From Asticcacaulis sp. YBE204 (GTDB taxonomy: Bacteria > Pseudomonadota > Alphaproteobacteria > Caulobacterales > Caulobacteraceae), in contig NZ_AWGF01000010.1 of the NCBI RefSeq assembly GCF_000495855.1, forward strand, positions 168,992-232,991: a stretch of DNA of 64,000 bases. Direction: 5' to 3'. The notes beneath the pieces are model-generated. The model was not told where the DNA came from. It saw only the letters and a program-made list of their open reading frames with translations, and ran no database searches. Shown here one piece after another: positions 8,868 to 18,000 of the stretch. Numbering within the stretch: the first letter of the stretch is position 1; every line of letters starts with the position of its first letter. A program made the position numbers and the translations under genes.

Positions 8868-10418
8868 ATGTCGCACCACGAAAAAGTCCTGATCATCGAT
8901 TTCGGTTCGCAAGTGACCCAGTTGATCGCCCGCCGCGTGCGCGAATGCGGCGTCTATTGCGAAATCCACCCCTTCACCAAGGCCGACGAAGCGCTGAAAA
9001 GCGTTCAGCCCAACGCCGTCATCCTGTCGGGTTCGCCGCACAGCGTCGTCGATGCCGGTCCGACCGTCGACAAGGCTCTGTTCGAGAGCGGCCTGCCGGT
9101 CTTCGGCATCTGCTACGGCGAGCAACTGATGTGCGACCTGCTCGGTGGCAAGGTCGAAAGCGGTCACCATCGCGAATTCGGTCGCGCCGAAATCGAGATC
9201 ACCGCCGACACGCCGCTGTTCCGCGGTCTGGGTCACATCGGCGACAAGGAAATCGTCTGGATGAGCCACGGCGATCGCGTCACGGCTATCCCCGACGGCT
9301 TCAAGGTCATCGCCGTGTCCGAAGGCGCGCCGTTCGCGGCTATCGCCAATGAAGACAAGCGCTTCTACGCCGTGCAGTTCCACCCGGAAGTCGTCCACAC
9401 GGTGCGTGGCACCCAGATGCTGAAGAACTTCCTGTTCGAGGTCGCCGGCCTCAAGGGCGACTGGACCATGGCGGCCTTCCGTCAGGAAATGATCGAGAAA
9501 ATCCGCGCTCAGGTGGGTACGGGTAAGGTCATCTGCGGCCTGTCGGGCGGGGTCGATTCCTCGGTCGCCGCCGTGCTGATTCACGAAGCCATAGGCGAGC
9601 AACTGACCTGCGTGTTCGTCGACACTGGTCTTCTGCGCAAGAACGAGGGCGAGCAGGTCGTGTCGCTGTTCCGCGACCACTACAATATCCCGCTGATCCA
9701 CGTGCAGGCGCAGGACAAGTTCCTCGGCGAACTGAAGGGCGAATTCGACCCGGAAAAGAAGCGCAAGACCATCGGGCGCCTGTTTATCGAGGTCTTCGAC
9801 GAAGAAGCCGCGAAAATCGACGGCGCGGAGTTCCTGGCCCAGGGCACGCTCTATCCCGACGTGGTCGAAAGCGTCTCGCCGCACGGCGGGCCGTCGACCG
9901 TCATCAAGTCGCACCACAATGTCGGCGGTCTGCCCGACTATATGAAGCTGAAACTGGTCGAGCCCCTGCGCGAACTGTTCAAGGACGAGGTCCGGGCGCT
10001 GGGTCGCGAACTGGGGCTGTCCGAAGCCTTCGTCGGCCGCCACCCGTTCCCCGGCCCGGGTCTGGCCATCCGCATCCCGGGTGAGGTGACGGCGGAGAAG
10101 GTGAAAACCTTGCAGGACGCCGACGCCATCTATCTCGATGAGATCCGCAAGGCGGGGCTGTATAATGAAATCTGGCAGGCCTTCGCCGTGCTGCTGCCGG
10201 TCAAGACCGTCGGCGTGATGGGCGATGCGCGGACCTATGAGGACGTGCTGGCGCTTCGCGCCGTGACCTCGTCGGACGGCATGACGGCGGACTTCTATGA
10301 GTTCCCGTGGGCCGTGCTGGGCCGCTGTGCCACGCGCATCGTCAACGAGGTTCGCGGCGTCAACCGCGTCGTCTATGACGTGACCTCGAAACCCCCCGGC
10401 ACGATCGAGTGGGAATAG
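8868..10418 (+). CDS. guaA: GuaA, GMP synthase (glutamine-hydrolysing), 516 aa
   Basis: GuaA aminates XMP to GMP. The class I glutaminase domain covers about residues 5-195, with the nucleophile Cys82 in [10 protein letters not shown] and the His/Glu pair in FHPEV. The ATP pyrophosphatase domain follows, with the PP-loop [10 protein letters not shown] near residue 225. The C-terminal dimerisation domain ends [16 protein letters not shown], the usual GMP synthase end, so the gene is complete. A repeat hairpin lies just upstream. Immediately downstream begins an AT-rich insert; the guaA 3' end is known as an integration hotspot for genomic islands. Confidence 0.97.
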   Translation: MSHHEKVLIIDFGSQVTQLIARRVRECGVYCEIHPFTKADEALKSVQPNAVILSGSPHSVVDAGPTVDKALFESGLPVFGICYGEQLMCDLLGGKVESGHHREFGRAEIEITADTPLFRGLGHIGDKEIVWMSHGDRVTAIPDGFKVIAVSEGAPFAAIANEDKRFYAVQFHPEVVHTVRGTQMLKNFLFEVAGLKGDWTMAAFRQEMIEKIRAQVGTGKVICGLSGGVDSSVAAVLIHEAIGEQLTCVFVDTGLLRKNEGEQVVSLFRDHYNIPLIHVQAQDKFLGELKGEFDPEKKRKTIGRLFIEVFDEEAAKIDGAEFLAQGTLYPDVVESVSPHGGPSTVIKSHHNVGGLPDYMKLKLVEPLRELFKDEVRALGRELGLSEAFVGRHPFPGPGLAIRIPGEVTAEKVKTLQDADAIYLDEIRKAGLYNEIWQAFAVLLPVKTVGVMGDARTYEDVLALRAVTSSDGMTADFYEFPWAVLGRCATRIVNEVRGVNRVVYDVTSKPPGTIEWE

Positions 10419-10498
10419 GTAATGCTTCCTGTTTTTTTGTAATATTTTCTTGCCCGCCCTAAATTTAAACCATAAGTTTTATTGAGGGAGGTGTACCA

Positions 10499-11218
10499 AT
10501 GGTCAAAATGGATAAAAGTAATGCAGGTTCTGCTGATGAGAATGCTGCTGGAGCTGGAGGGGCGCAATCTGTAAAAGAGAAAGCTGAGAAAAGAGAAATT
10601 AAAGGTGGCATACCGTATGTTATGGCCCCGGGAGTTTTGAAGAAGGCGCTAGAATTAATCATCCCGGCAGAGCGTCCGGATAAATTTAGTGCAAATTATA
10701 TGGAGACTATACTAAAGCTTACTGGAGGCGCTGCTAGAGCGGTCCCCCCTATATTTAAAAAGATGCAATTTATTGGCTCCGATGGTGCCCCAACTATTTT
10801 GTATTCTAAATTTAAAACCGATGGAGGTCGTTCGCAAGCTGCATATGACGGATTGAAAAATGCGTTTTCTGAATTGTTTCGACGTAATGAATATATATAC
10901 AAAGCTGATGAGAATGCAGTTAAGGATGTTATTGTAGAAATTACAGGTTTGAAGAAAACTGATCCTATTGTTCGATTAATGTATGGATCTTTTGATGCTG
11001 TTCGCGGCTTTATAAATGGAGAAATAAGCTCCAGTGGTGAATTAGGAAAATTGGATGCTGATACGGCAAGTGATGAAGAGAAGGCTGTATCAATTCGATC
11101 TACAAATTCTGTAGAGGTTGGTCTTTCATATCAAATAAATATTATATTGCCTGAGACTGAAAATATTTCTGTATTTAATGCTATATTTAAAAGCTTGAGG
11201 GATAATTTACTTAGATGA
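10499..11218 (+). CDS. DUF5343-like protein, 239 aa, partner of HEPN protein
   Basis: The first 35 residues are low-complexity and charged. From about residue 38 the sequence IPYVMAPGVLKKALELI, then PDKFSANYMETILKLTGGAARAV, then IFKKMQFIGSDGAPTILYSKF and AAYDGLKNAFSELF follows the pattern I know for DUF5343, a domain of unknown function with a helical, winged-helix-like look. The last 50 residues are separate and end in an amphipathic segment. The ATG at 10499 has GGGAGGTG upstream. Codon use is AT-rich, unlike the neighbours. The stop overlaps the start of the HEPN gene by 4 bp (ATGA), so the two are translationally coupled. Confidence 0.72.
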   Translation: MVKMDKSNAGSADENAAGAGGAQSVKEKAEKREIKGGIPYVMAPGVLKKALELIIPAERPDKFSANYMETILKLTGGAARAVPPIFKKMQFIGSDGAPTILYSKFKTDGGRSQAAYDGLKNAFSELFRRNEYIYKADENAVKDVIVEITGLKKTDPIVRLMYGSFDAVRGFINGEISSSGELGKLDADTASDEEKAVSIRSTNSVEVGLSYQINIILPETENISVFNAIFKSLRDNLLR

Positions 11219-11808
11219 GTAGGGAGCGTGAGATAGAGTTATTTGTCCTGAAAAATGCGGCAATAACACAAAGCCTTCGTTCCGTTTTTTCGGCCCAGAG
11301 AATCGGTAGTAATAGAGGTGCGCTAGAAGCGCAGGCCGACTCATTGGTAACAGAGTACTTGCGTCAGGTTGACTTTGAAACCTTGGCGGATGCAGAACGC
11401 ATGAGCGAGTTTTACAAACTTTTTTATGCGCTTGAAAACGATATGCGTGATCTTATTGAGGCTACGATGATGGAGAGTGTCGGGCAGAAATGGTGGGAGG
11501 AATCTGTCCCACAAGTGGTTCGGGATAACGCGCAAAAAAATTACGACAGGGAAGCTTCGGAAGGGCTTCCGCCAAGGTCAGACAGGCTTATCGACTACAC
11601 AACGTTTGGAGAACTTGGAGAAATCGTTAGGGAGAATTGGGACGTATTTTCAGGAATGTTTTCTAACGCTACTCGCAACAGAGTTCTTCGAGTGATTAAC
11701 AGGTTAAATTTAGTGCGAGGGCCGATTGCACATTGTAACTTCCTTCCCGAAGAAGAAGCTATCCGTCTTAAATTAGCGATTCGTGACTGGTACAAGTTAA
11801 TGGAATAG
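11215..11808 (+). CDS. Swt1-type HEPN protein, candidate RNase, 197 aa
   Basis: The C-terminal half fits the Swt1-like HEPN domain: FYKLFYALENDMRDLIEATM and KWWEESVP at residues 67-99, YTTFGELGEIVRENWDVF at 128-145, and the hallmark NRLNLVRGPIAHCNFL with Arg168-x4-His173. In this superfamily the Rx4-6H pair is the metal-independent ribonuclease site used by many toxins and abortive-infection proteins. No membrane segment or signal is present. It overlaps the DUF5343-like gene by 4 bp. RNase activity and a defence role are inference from family and context. Confidence 0.75.
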   Translation: MSREREIELFVLKNAAITQSLRSVFSAQRIGSNRGALEAQADSLVTEYLRQVDFETLADAERMSEFYKLFYALENDMRDLIEATMMESVGQKWWEESVPQVVRDNAQKNYDREASEGLPPRSDRLIDYTTFGELGEIVRENWDVFSGMFSNATRNRVLRVINRLNLVRGPIAHCNFLPEEEAIRLKLAIRDWYKLME

Positions 11809-11869
11809 TTTTGTTTAAGCTAATATTTATGTTAATTGATATATTATCTTTATTTGGGGTGGGTAACTG

Positions 11870-11983
11870 GTGAATAAAGCAGATGTCTTTCAGGCCTTGC
11901 AGGTCAAGCGGCAATTGGCCATTCAGTCGCTGGCCATCGCCAATCAGGCACCGTCCTATCTGCTGAAACTGTTCGGCCGGTAG
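11870..11983 (+). pseudogene. Flagellin 3' remnant (C-terminal D0 helix only)
   Basis: From a GTG at 11870 the frame encodes 37 residues containing VFQALQVKRQLAIQSLAIAN and ending LLKLFGR. This matches the end of alphaproteobacterial flagellins, which typically finish with a KALQTQQQLGIQALSIAN-like helix and LLSLF. Nothing upstream encodes the rest of a flagellin: the sequence turns AT-rich at about 11853 and belongs to the insert. It is best read as the 3' scrap of a flagellin gene whose 5' part was lost or displaced by the insertion. Translation from the GTG cannot be excluded. Confidence 0.6.
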
Positions 11984-11985
11984 GA

Positions 11986-12516
11986 TCAGGCCCAGCCGTC
12001 GCCTTCGGCAGGGCTGGTCATCGGGCGTAATGCCCGGGTCATGAAGACGACATCGATCCAGCGGCCGAACTTGTAGCCCGCGTTCGGCAGCTTGCCCGTA
12101 TGTTTGAAGCCCTGTGTCTCGTGCAGACGGATCGAGCCGGTATTGGCCGAGTCGCCGATGACGGCGTACATGGCATAAAACCCGCCATCGGTGCAGGCCG
12201 CGATCAGGGCCGAGAGCAGGGCGGACCCCACACCCTTGCCCTTGTGGTCGGGGTGAACATAGATGCTGTCCTCGACGCCGTAGCGATAGGCGACGCGCTG
12301 ACGGAACGGCGAGGCATAGGCAAAGCCGATGATGTCATCGCCGTCAACGGCCACCAGATAGGGCAGGTTCATCGCCGTGATCTCGCCCCAGCGCGTGTGC
12401 AGGGCTTCGGCGGAGGGCGGCACCTCGTCGAAGGTGCCGGTGCCGTGCAGCACGCCGTCGCGATAGATGTCGGCAATGGCCGGAAAATCAGCCGGTTCGG
12501 CGATACGGATAAGCAT
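11986..12516 (-). CDS. GNAT acetyltransferase, phosphinothricin-acetyltransferase-like, 176 aa
   Basis: The order MLIRIAEPADFPAIADIYR, then GTFDEVPPS, then VDGDDIIGFAYASPFRQRVAYRYGVEDSIYV, then HPDHKGKGVGSALLSALIAAC (the acetyl-CoA pyrophosphate loop) and LHETQGFKHTGKLPNAGYKFGRWIDVVFM matches the Pat/Bar type of GNAT enzyme, which acetylates the amino group of phosphinothricin, methionine sulfoximine or related compounds. The true substrate in this host is unknown. It converges on the flagellin remnant with only 2 bases between the stops. Confidence 0.88.
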   Translation of the reverse strand: MLIRIAEPADFPAIADIYRDGVLHGTGTFDEVPPSAEALHTRWGEITAMNLPYLVAVDGDDIIGFAYASPFRQRVAYRYGVEDSIYVHPDHKGKGVGSALLSALIAACTDGGFYAMYAVIGDSANTGSIRLHETQGFKHTGKLPNAGYKFGRWIDVVFMTRALRPMTSPAEGDGWA

Positions 12517-12521
12517 GAAAT

Positions 12522-12697
12522 CTCCTCCCTACGCAGTGGGGAGGTGGCGCGCCTGAGCGTAAGCGAAGGCGCGACGGAGGGGGGTGACTCGAAATTTCAA
12601 CAGCTCAGACCTTGATTAGATTTGTGTTATCCCCCTCCGTCATTTGCCAGCAAAGCTGGCAAATGCCACCTCCCCATCGCTGCGCGACAGGGAGGAG
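12522..12697. repeat. CTCCTCCCT-family inverted repeat, copy 1
   Basis: The left arm begins CTCCTCCCTACGCAGTGGGG and ends near GACGGAGGGGG at 12584; the right arm runs from CCCCCTCCGTCA (12631) to ATCGCTGCGCGACAGGGAGG (about 12697). The arms are reverse complements overall. An inner palindrome TTTGCCAGC/GCTGGCAAA lies at 12643-12664. Related copies lie at 19328-19537 and 40664-40806. It separates the acetyltransferase gene from the oligopeptidase gene. Confidence 0.75.
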
Positions 12698-12707
12698 GGA
12701 GATTGAA

Positions 12708-14954
12708 TTACGCCGGTTTCGTCCAGCCCTTGTCGAGGGCCCAGATGGCGAACGCATAGTTCAGTGCGGTTTCCTTCAGGCGGTCGAAGCGGCCCGACGC
12801 GCCGCCGTGACCGGCTTCCATATTGATCTTGAGCAGGATCGGCGAACCCGAGGTCGTATATTCGCGCAGCTTCGATGCCCACTTCATCGGCTCCCAGTAG
12901 GTGACGCGCGGGTCACTCAGGCCGCCCGTCGCCAGCACCGGGGGATAGGCCTTCTTGGTGACGTTGTCGTACGGCGAATAGGACAGGATATATTCATAGG
13001 CTTCCTTGTCTTCGATCGGGTTGCCCCATTCCGGCCATTCCGGCGGGGTCAGCGGCAGGGAGGTGTCGCTCATGGTGTTGAGCACGTCGACGAACGGCAC
13101 CTGACCGATGACGCCGCCCCACAGGTCCGGACGCAGATTGGTGATCGCCCCCATCAGCATGCCGCCGGCGGACCCGCCCTGCGCCACGATGCGGCCCTTC
13201 GAGCCGTAACCGTTCGCCACCAGATGCTCGGCCGAGGCGATGAAGTCGGTGAAGGTGTTCTTCTTCTTGAACTTGCGCCCGTCGAGGAACCAGTTGTAGC
13301 CCTTTTCCGTGCCGCCGCGGATGTGAGCGATGGCGTAGATGAAGCCGCGATTGACGAGGCTGAGGGTCGAGACCGAGAAGGTCGGGTCCATCGACATGCC
13401 ATAGGAGCCGTATCCGTAGAGCAGCAGCGGCGCAGAGCCGTCGAGCTTGGTGGTCTTTTTCATCAGCACGGTCACCGGCACCTCGGCACCGTCCGGCGCC
13501 TTGGCGTAGAGGCGCTTGGCGACGTAGTCGGCGGGGTTGTGACCCGACGGGATGACCTGAGTCTTGCGCAGGACGCGTTCCTTGGTCGTCATGTCGTAGT
13601 CGTAGGTCTGGGCCGGGGTTGTCGGCGAAGTATAGGTGTAGCGCATCACGGTCGTGTCGTATTCCAGCGACCCGCCGAGGCCGAGCGCGTAGGCCTCTTC
13701 CTTGACGTCGATCTGATGCTCGCTGAGATCGGATTTCTGCGTGATGACGATGCGCGAATTGGCGTTTTCGCGTTCGTTGCGCACCATATGGCCCTTGAAC
13801 AGGCCGAAACCGGTGACGTAAATACCCGGACGGTGCTTGATCCACTCTTTCCACGTGGCGCGCGACGGCACCTCGGCGGTCGAGGTCATGATCTTGAAGT
13901 CGATGGCGTCGTCGGCATTGGTCAGGATCACGAATTTGTCGTCCCAGCGATCGATCTCGTACTGTACGCCGGTCTTGCGTGCCTCGATGACCACCGGCGT
14001 TGCCGTCGGTGTCTTGACGGGGATAAAGCGCGCCTCGGTCGTTTCGTGGTCGTTGATGCTGATCAGGACGTGGCTCTCATCCGACGTCAGGCCGACGCCC
14101 ATGAAGAAGCCGGGGTCTTTTTCCTCATAGACCAGCACATCGTCGCCGCCTTTGGCCGGACGACGGTAAAGCTTGCTTGGACGGCCATTGTCGTCGCGGA
14201 AGGTCCAGAAGATGTGCTGCGAATCCGGCGTGAAGATGAAATCGCCCGTGGCGCTTTCGACCGGCGTGCCCAGCGTCTTGCCGGTGGCGAGGTCCTTCAC
14301 GTAAATCTTGTAAACTTCGGAGCCCTGCGTGTCCTCGGCCCAGGCGTAGAGCTTATGGTCCGGGCTGTGGGTCGTGGTGGCTGTGGAATAATATTCGTGG
14401 CCTTTCGACGCCGCATCCTCGTCGAGCAGGATCTGCTCGTCGGCGGGGATGGTGGCGAAGGGCACGGTCTCGGTGCTTATTTTACCGGCTGCCCGCTTCT
14501 TGCGGGCATTGATCGGGTGTTGGCCGCCGACATTGTAGCGGATATAATATTCCCACTCGCCATCGGGCGCGGGAACGGAGCTGTCGTCTTCCTTGATGCG
14601 GCCCTTGATCTCCTCGAAGATGGTTTTTTGCAGGTCTTCGGTCGGTTTGAGCAGGGCGGCCGTATAGGCGTTTTCCTTGATCAGTTGCGCCTTGACGTCC
14701 GGTTTGATGGCGTCGGGGTCGCGCAGCACGGACTGCCAGTTGTCGTCCTTCATCCAGAAATAGTCGTCGACGCGCTTGAAACCCAGTTGTTCGGTGGTGT
14801 GCGGGATCTTGGCGGGAACGGGCGCGGGGGTCTTCGACATCAGGGTCTCTTTGGCAAAAGCGGAAAAAGGTGTGGCCGCCAAACCCATGTTGAGCGCAAT
14901 CGACGCACCCAGGCTATAATTCAGGAAATTTCGGCGGTTGAGGCGGCTTTTCAT
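12708..14954 (-). CDS. Oligopeptidase B-like S9 serine peptidase, Tat-exported, 748 aa
   Basis: The N-terminus holds the twin-arginine motif NRRNFLN followed by a hydrophobic stretch ending PFSAFA, so export through Tat is likely. An N-terminal beta-propeller of the prolyl oligopeptidase type spans about residues 60-460, and the alpha/beta hydrolase domain follows. The nucleophile is Ser595 in GGSAGGMLMGA and the catalytic His is His716 in EAGHGGASGRF. Oligopeptidase B cleaves short peptides after basic residues. I chose the ATG at 14954 because the Tat signal starts there; an in-frame ATG at 15053 would add 33 unlike residues. Confidence 0.9.
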   Translation of the reverse strand: MKSRLNRRNFLNYSLGASIALNMGLAATPFSAFAKETLMSKTPAPVPAKIPHTTEQLGFKRVDDYFWMKDDNWQSVLRDPDAIKPDVKAQLIKENAYTAALLKPTEDLQKTIFEEIKGRIKEDDSSVPAPDGEWEYYIRYNVGGQHPINARKKRAAGKISTETVPFATIPADEQILLDEDAASKGHEYYSTATTTHSPDHKLYAWAEDTQGSEVYKIYVKDLATGKTLGTPVESATGDFIFTPDSQHIFWTFRDDNGRPSKLYRRPAKGGDDVLVYEEKDPGFFMGVGLTSDESHVLISINDHETTEARFIPVKTPTATPVVIEARKTGVQYEIDRWDDKFVILTNADDAIDFKIMTSTAEVPSRATWKEWIKHRPGIYVTGFGLFKGHMVRNERENANSRIVITQKSDLSEHQIDVKEEAYALGLGGSLEYDTTVMRYTYTSPTTPAQTYDYDMTTKERVLRKTQVIPSGHNPADYVAKRLYAKAPDGAEVPVTVLMKKTTKLDGSAPLLLYGYGSYGMSMDPTFSVSTLSLVNRGFIYAIAHIRGGTEKGYNWFLDGRKFKKKNTFTDFIASAEHLVANGYGSKGRIVAQGGSAGGMLMGAITNLRPDLWGGVIGQVPFVDVLNTMSDTSLPLTPPEWPEWGNPIEDKEAYEYILSYSPYDNVTKKAYPPVLATGGLSDPRVTYWEPMKWASKLREYTTSGSPILLKINMEAGHGGASGRFDRLKETALNYAFAIWALDKGWTKPA

Positions 14955-15103
14955 AGGGACGACACCTTTGACAAATTGCGTTCGTGACGCAAGGATGAAG
15001 ATGATTGACACTGATACGATCCTTGTTCCATCGTCAATCACAGAAAGTTTCATGCGCGACGCATTTATGTGGGCATAGTTTGGGCCACTTTCGCAGGTAA
15101 AGG

Positions 15104-16024
15104 ATGACGATGGACGCAGACCTGACCCTGACCCTGATCGATGCCACCGTGCAGATCGATCAGCCGGTAAACGACCAGAAGCGCATGGTGGGCACGGGTT
15201 TCCTCGTGTCCGTACCGCGCGAAGGCGCCGCGCCCGAAGTGGTGCTGGTCACTGCCGCCCACGTCTTCGAGCGGATGCCCGCCAACGAGGTGCGCATCGG
15301 CTGGCGCGTCAAGGCGCCCAATGGCGGCTGGCAATATAGCCCCTCGCGCATCGCCATCCGCAACGACAAGGGGCCTTTGTGGACCCAGAATCCGAAACAG
15401 GACGTGGCGGTCATCCCGGTTACCGTGCCGCCGTCCTATAAGGACAAGGCCATTCCGCTGGAGTGGCTGGCCAATGAAAAAACCTTCGAACAGATGCACG
15501 TCGGGCCGGGCGATGAGATGATGACGCTCGGTTATCCGCACGGCTATTCGGCCAATACGATCGGCTTTCCGATCCTGCGCGCCGGGCGGCTGGCGTCTTA
15601 TCCGCTGGGGCCGGCGACGAGCTTTCCGACCTTTCTGATCGACCTGACGGCGATCCCCGGCAATTCCGGCGGCCCGGTCTTCATGACCGAAAAGGCCAGC
15701 CGCGCACCGGATACCGAAATGCCGTCGGTGACGCTCGTTTCCGGTATTCTGACCAAGCAGGTCGAGGTGGATGGGCAACGGCTGGAACTGGCGCTGGTGA
15801 CCCACGCCATCTTCGTGCGCCAAACGATCGAGCAACTCTATGCGACGCGGGGCCAAGGCACGGGCGTCAAGGTCGGGATCACCCTGACCACGCCGCCGCC
15901 CGCGCCGGTCAAGCCGCCGGAGCCGACGCCGAAACCACCCGCCAAGGAGGCTTCGGCCGAGAAGAAAAAGCGTTCGCCGGTGGTGACCGGGCGCTTTGCC
16001 AAAGCGAATAACCCGGCGCAGTAA
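15104..16024 (+). CDS. Trypsin-like serine protease, 306 aa
   Basis: The catalytic triad is visible as His53 (VTAAHVFE), Asp100 (KQDVAVIPV) and Ser188 (PGNSGGPVF), with the oxyanion region IPGNSGGP. The fold is a compact S1-type protease of about 245 residues. It is followed by a Pro- and Lys-rich tail (PPPAPVKPPEPTPKPP) ending in a basic stretch. No signal peptide is seen, so it may act in the cytosol or be exported by an unrecognised route. The start at 15104 is close to a second ATG at 15110. It ends 1 bp before the convergent acyl-CoA dehydrogenase gene. Confidence 0.85.
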   Translation: MTMDADLTLTLIDATVQIDQPVNDQKRMVGTGFLVSVPREGAAPEVVLVTAAHVFERMPANEVRIGWRVKAPNGGWQYSPSRIAIRNDKGPLWTQNPKQDVAVIPVTVPPSYKDKAIPLEWLANEKTFEQMHVGPGDEMMTLGYPHGYSANTIGFPILRAGRLASYPLGPATSFPTFLIDLTAIPGNSGGPVFMTEKASRAPDTEMPSVTLVSGILTKQVEVDGQRLELALVTHAIFVRQTIEQLYATRGQGTGVKVGITLTTPPPAPVKPPEPTPKPPAKEASAEKKKRSPVVTGRFAKANNPAQ

Positions 16025-17785
16025 TCAGAGACTGTCAGGCGTCAGGCTTTCCAGAACGGTAACGCCCGAACGAATACTGGTCAGCAGGGCGTCGGCGTGC
16101 GGCAGGACATGCGCCGCGTAAAGCTGCCACAGATTGATCCGGCCTTGCAGCCACGCCGCGTCACCGTCACCAGAGTCGATGCGCGTCTGCGCCACCATCG
16201 CGCCTTTCAGCAGAACGTAACCGCCGATCACGTCGCCGGCCAGTTTGAGATAGGCCGTGGCGCCCGCTGATACGTCGCCGGGCGCGATCGGTTTTTGCTT
16301 TATCAACCATTGAGTCGCGTCCTCAAATGCGCTTAAACCCGCCGCAAGGGCGCGCAGCGACGTGTAAAAATCTTCCGGAAAATGGTTGTTTTTAATAAAG
16401 CTTTCCACATCGCGGATCAACTCGAACGCCGCTGTACCGTCGTCGCCCAGTTTGCGGCCCACAAGGTCACCCGCCTGAATGCCGTTGGTGCCCTCATAAA
16501 TCGGTGCGATACGAGCATCGCGATAATGTTGAGCCGCACCTGTCTCCTCGATAAAGCCCATGCCGCCGTGAACCTGAACCCCCGCCGAGGCGACCTCGAC
16601 CCCGACATCGGTAGACCACGCCTTGGCGATGGGGACCAGAAAATCCTCGCGGCGTTTGAGTTTGCCGTCGTCGTCAGCGATGCGCTGTTCGTCGGATGCA
16701 ATCGCGGTCAGGAGACAAATCCCGCGCGCCGCCTCGATCTTGGCCTTCGAAAGCGCCAGCATCAACCGCACATCGGGGTGGTCGAAGATCGGCGCTTTCG
16801 CCTCACCGGTCAGGATCGACTTGCCCTGTTTGCGGTCGAGCGCGTAGCTGAGCGCCTGTTGATAGGCGCGCTCGGCGATGCCGACGCCCTGCACACCGAC
16901 GGCGAGGCGGGCAGCGTTCATCATGGTGAACATCGCCATCAGGCCCTGATGTGGCTTACCGATCAGTTCGGCCTGAGCGCTCTCGAACGCCATGACGCAG
17001 GTGGGCGAGGCGTGGATACCGAGTTTATGTTCCAGTCCGACCGCATGGGCGCTGTTGCGCACGCCTAATGCACCGTCTTCACCGACCATATATTTCGGAC
17101 ATAAAAACAAGGAGATACCGCGCGTCCCTGCGGGAGCGTCGGGCAGACGCGCCAGCACCAGATGCAGGATATTGTCGCGCGTTTCATGATCGCCCCAGGT
17201 GATGAAGATCTTCTGGCCGGTAATGCGATAGCCGTCGCCGTCCGGCACGGCCTGTGTCGTCAAAAGCGCCAGATCCGACCCGGCCTGCGGCTCGGTCAGG
17301 TTCATGGTGCCCGACCATTCGCCCGACACCAGTTTCGGCAGATACAGCGCTTTTTGCCGCTCGGTGCCGTGGTGATGCAGGGCTTCGATGGCCGCTTGCG
17401 ACAGGGTCGGATAAAGCGCGAACGCCATATTGGCGGCGTGGAACATCTCATAGGCGGCCATTTCCAGTGCCTTGGGCAGGCCCTGACCGCCGTGCGCCGG
17501 ATCGGCCCCCAGACCCGACCAGCCGCCGTCGGCAAAGGCCGCGACCGCCTCCGTGAAACCACTGGCGACGATGACCTGACCGTTTTCCAGTCGTGCGCCC
17601 TCAGAATCGCCGATGCGGTTCAGCGGCGCGAGGATATCGGTGGCCAGATCGCCCGCCGCATCGAGGACAGCATCTAAGATATCGGCGTCGAAATCGGGGA
17701 AGGCGGGGCTCTGGTACAGCCGCTCTATGCCCGTCACCGCCGAAAGGCTGAAGGTGAGGTCTTTGAGCGGGGCGCGGAAGGTCAT
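16025..17785 (-). CDS. Acyl-CoA dehydrogenase, long (DmdC-like) type, 586 aa
   Basis: The sequence carries the acyl-CoA dehydrogenase signatures MNLTEPQAGSDLALL and KIFITWGDHE (flavin and substrate site) and the C-terminal helical block QVHGGMGFIEETGAAQHYRDARIAPIYEGTNGIQ, where the Glu of YEGTN is the usual catalytic base of this branch. At about 590 residues it belongs to the long class with an extra C-terminal domain, which includes 3-methylmercaptopropionyl-CoA dehydrogenase; the substrate cannot be told from sequence. The ATG at 17785 has AGGAA upstream. It is monocistronic here, divergent from the b561-YceI gene. Confidence 0.92.
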   Translation of the reverse strand: MTFRAPLKDLTFSLSAVTGIERLYQSPAFPDFDADILDAVLDAAGDLATDILAPLNRIGDSEGARLENGQVIVASGFTEAVAAFADGGWSGLGADPAHGGQGLPKALEMAAYEMFHAANMAFALYPTLSQAAIEALHHHGTERQKALYLPKLVSGEWSGTMNLTEPQAGSDLALLTTQAVPDGDGYRITGQKIFITWGDHETRDNILHLVLARLPDAPAGTRGISLFLCPKYMVGEDGALGVRNSAHAVGLEHKLGIHASPTCVMAFESAQAELIGKPHQGLMAMFTMMNAARLAVGVQGVGIAERAYQQALSYALDRKQGKSILTGEAKAPIFDHPDVRLMLALSKAKIEAARGICLLTAIASDEQRIADDDGKLKRREDFLVPIAKAWSTDVGVEVASAGVQVHGGMGFIEETGAAQHYRDARIAPIYEGTNGIQAGDLVGRKLGDDGTAAFELIRDVESFIKNNHFPEDFYTSLRALAAGLSAFEDATQWLIKQKPIAPGDVSAGATAYLKLAGDVIGGYVLLKGAMVAQTRIDSGDGDAAWLQGRINLWQLYAAHVLPHADALLTSIRSGVTVLESLTPDSL

Positions 17786-18000
17786 CGAAGCGGTTCCTGA
17801 ATCGTGTTTTGATTTTGTGATGACGCATGACGTGGCGGCAGGGAAACTCACAGTTCCGTGAACTTACCTTGCGTCATAAGGGTTTGCCCGACAAAGTAAT
17901 GATGAAATCTAAAATGTAATAAATAAAGTTACATATTGGCGTTGATTTTACGCCGCCGCCTTATCATAGTTTATGGCACCTCTAAGATGTGAGTCGACCC

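Larger units (their letters stand above)
10419..11853. mobile_element. AT-rich insert behind guaA (candidate small genomic island)
   Basis: Base composition drops sharply at the guaA stop: the 60-base lines at 10861 and 10921 hold 20 and 17 G or C, against a clearly GC-rich surrounding. The second gene is more mixed (33 of 60 at 11461). Composition returns to normal at about 11854, just before a flagellin 3' remnant. The insert holds two overlapping genes. No integrase, transposase or terminal inverted repeat was seen, and I found no convincing direct repeat of the guaA 3' end, so the mechanism of entry is unknown. Confidence 0.65.

Noticed and set aside
10419..11853. Prophage or insertion sequence
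   Set aside because: No integrase, transposase, terminal inverted repeat or phage structural gene is present in the AT-rich segment.
12612..14987. Very long open frame on the plus strand (791 codons)
   Set aside because: It is antisense to the oligopeptidase B gene, whose motifs and Tat signal are clear. Long antisense frames are expected in GC-rich DNA, and the translation has no recognisable domain.
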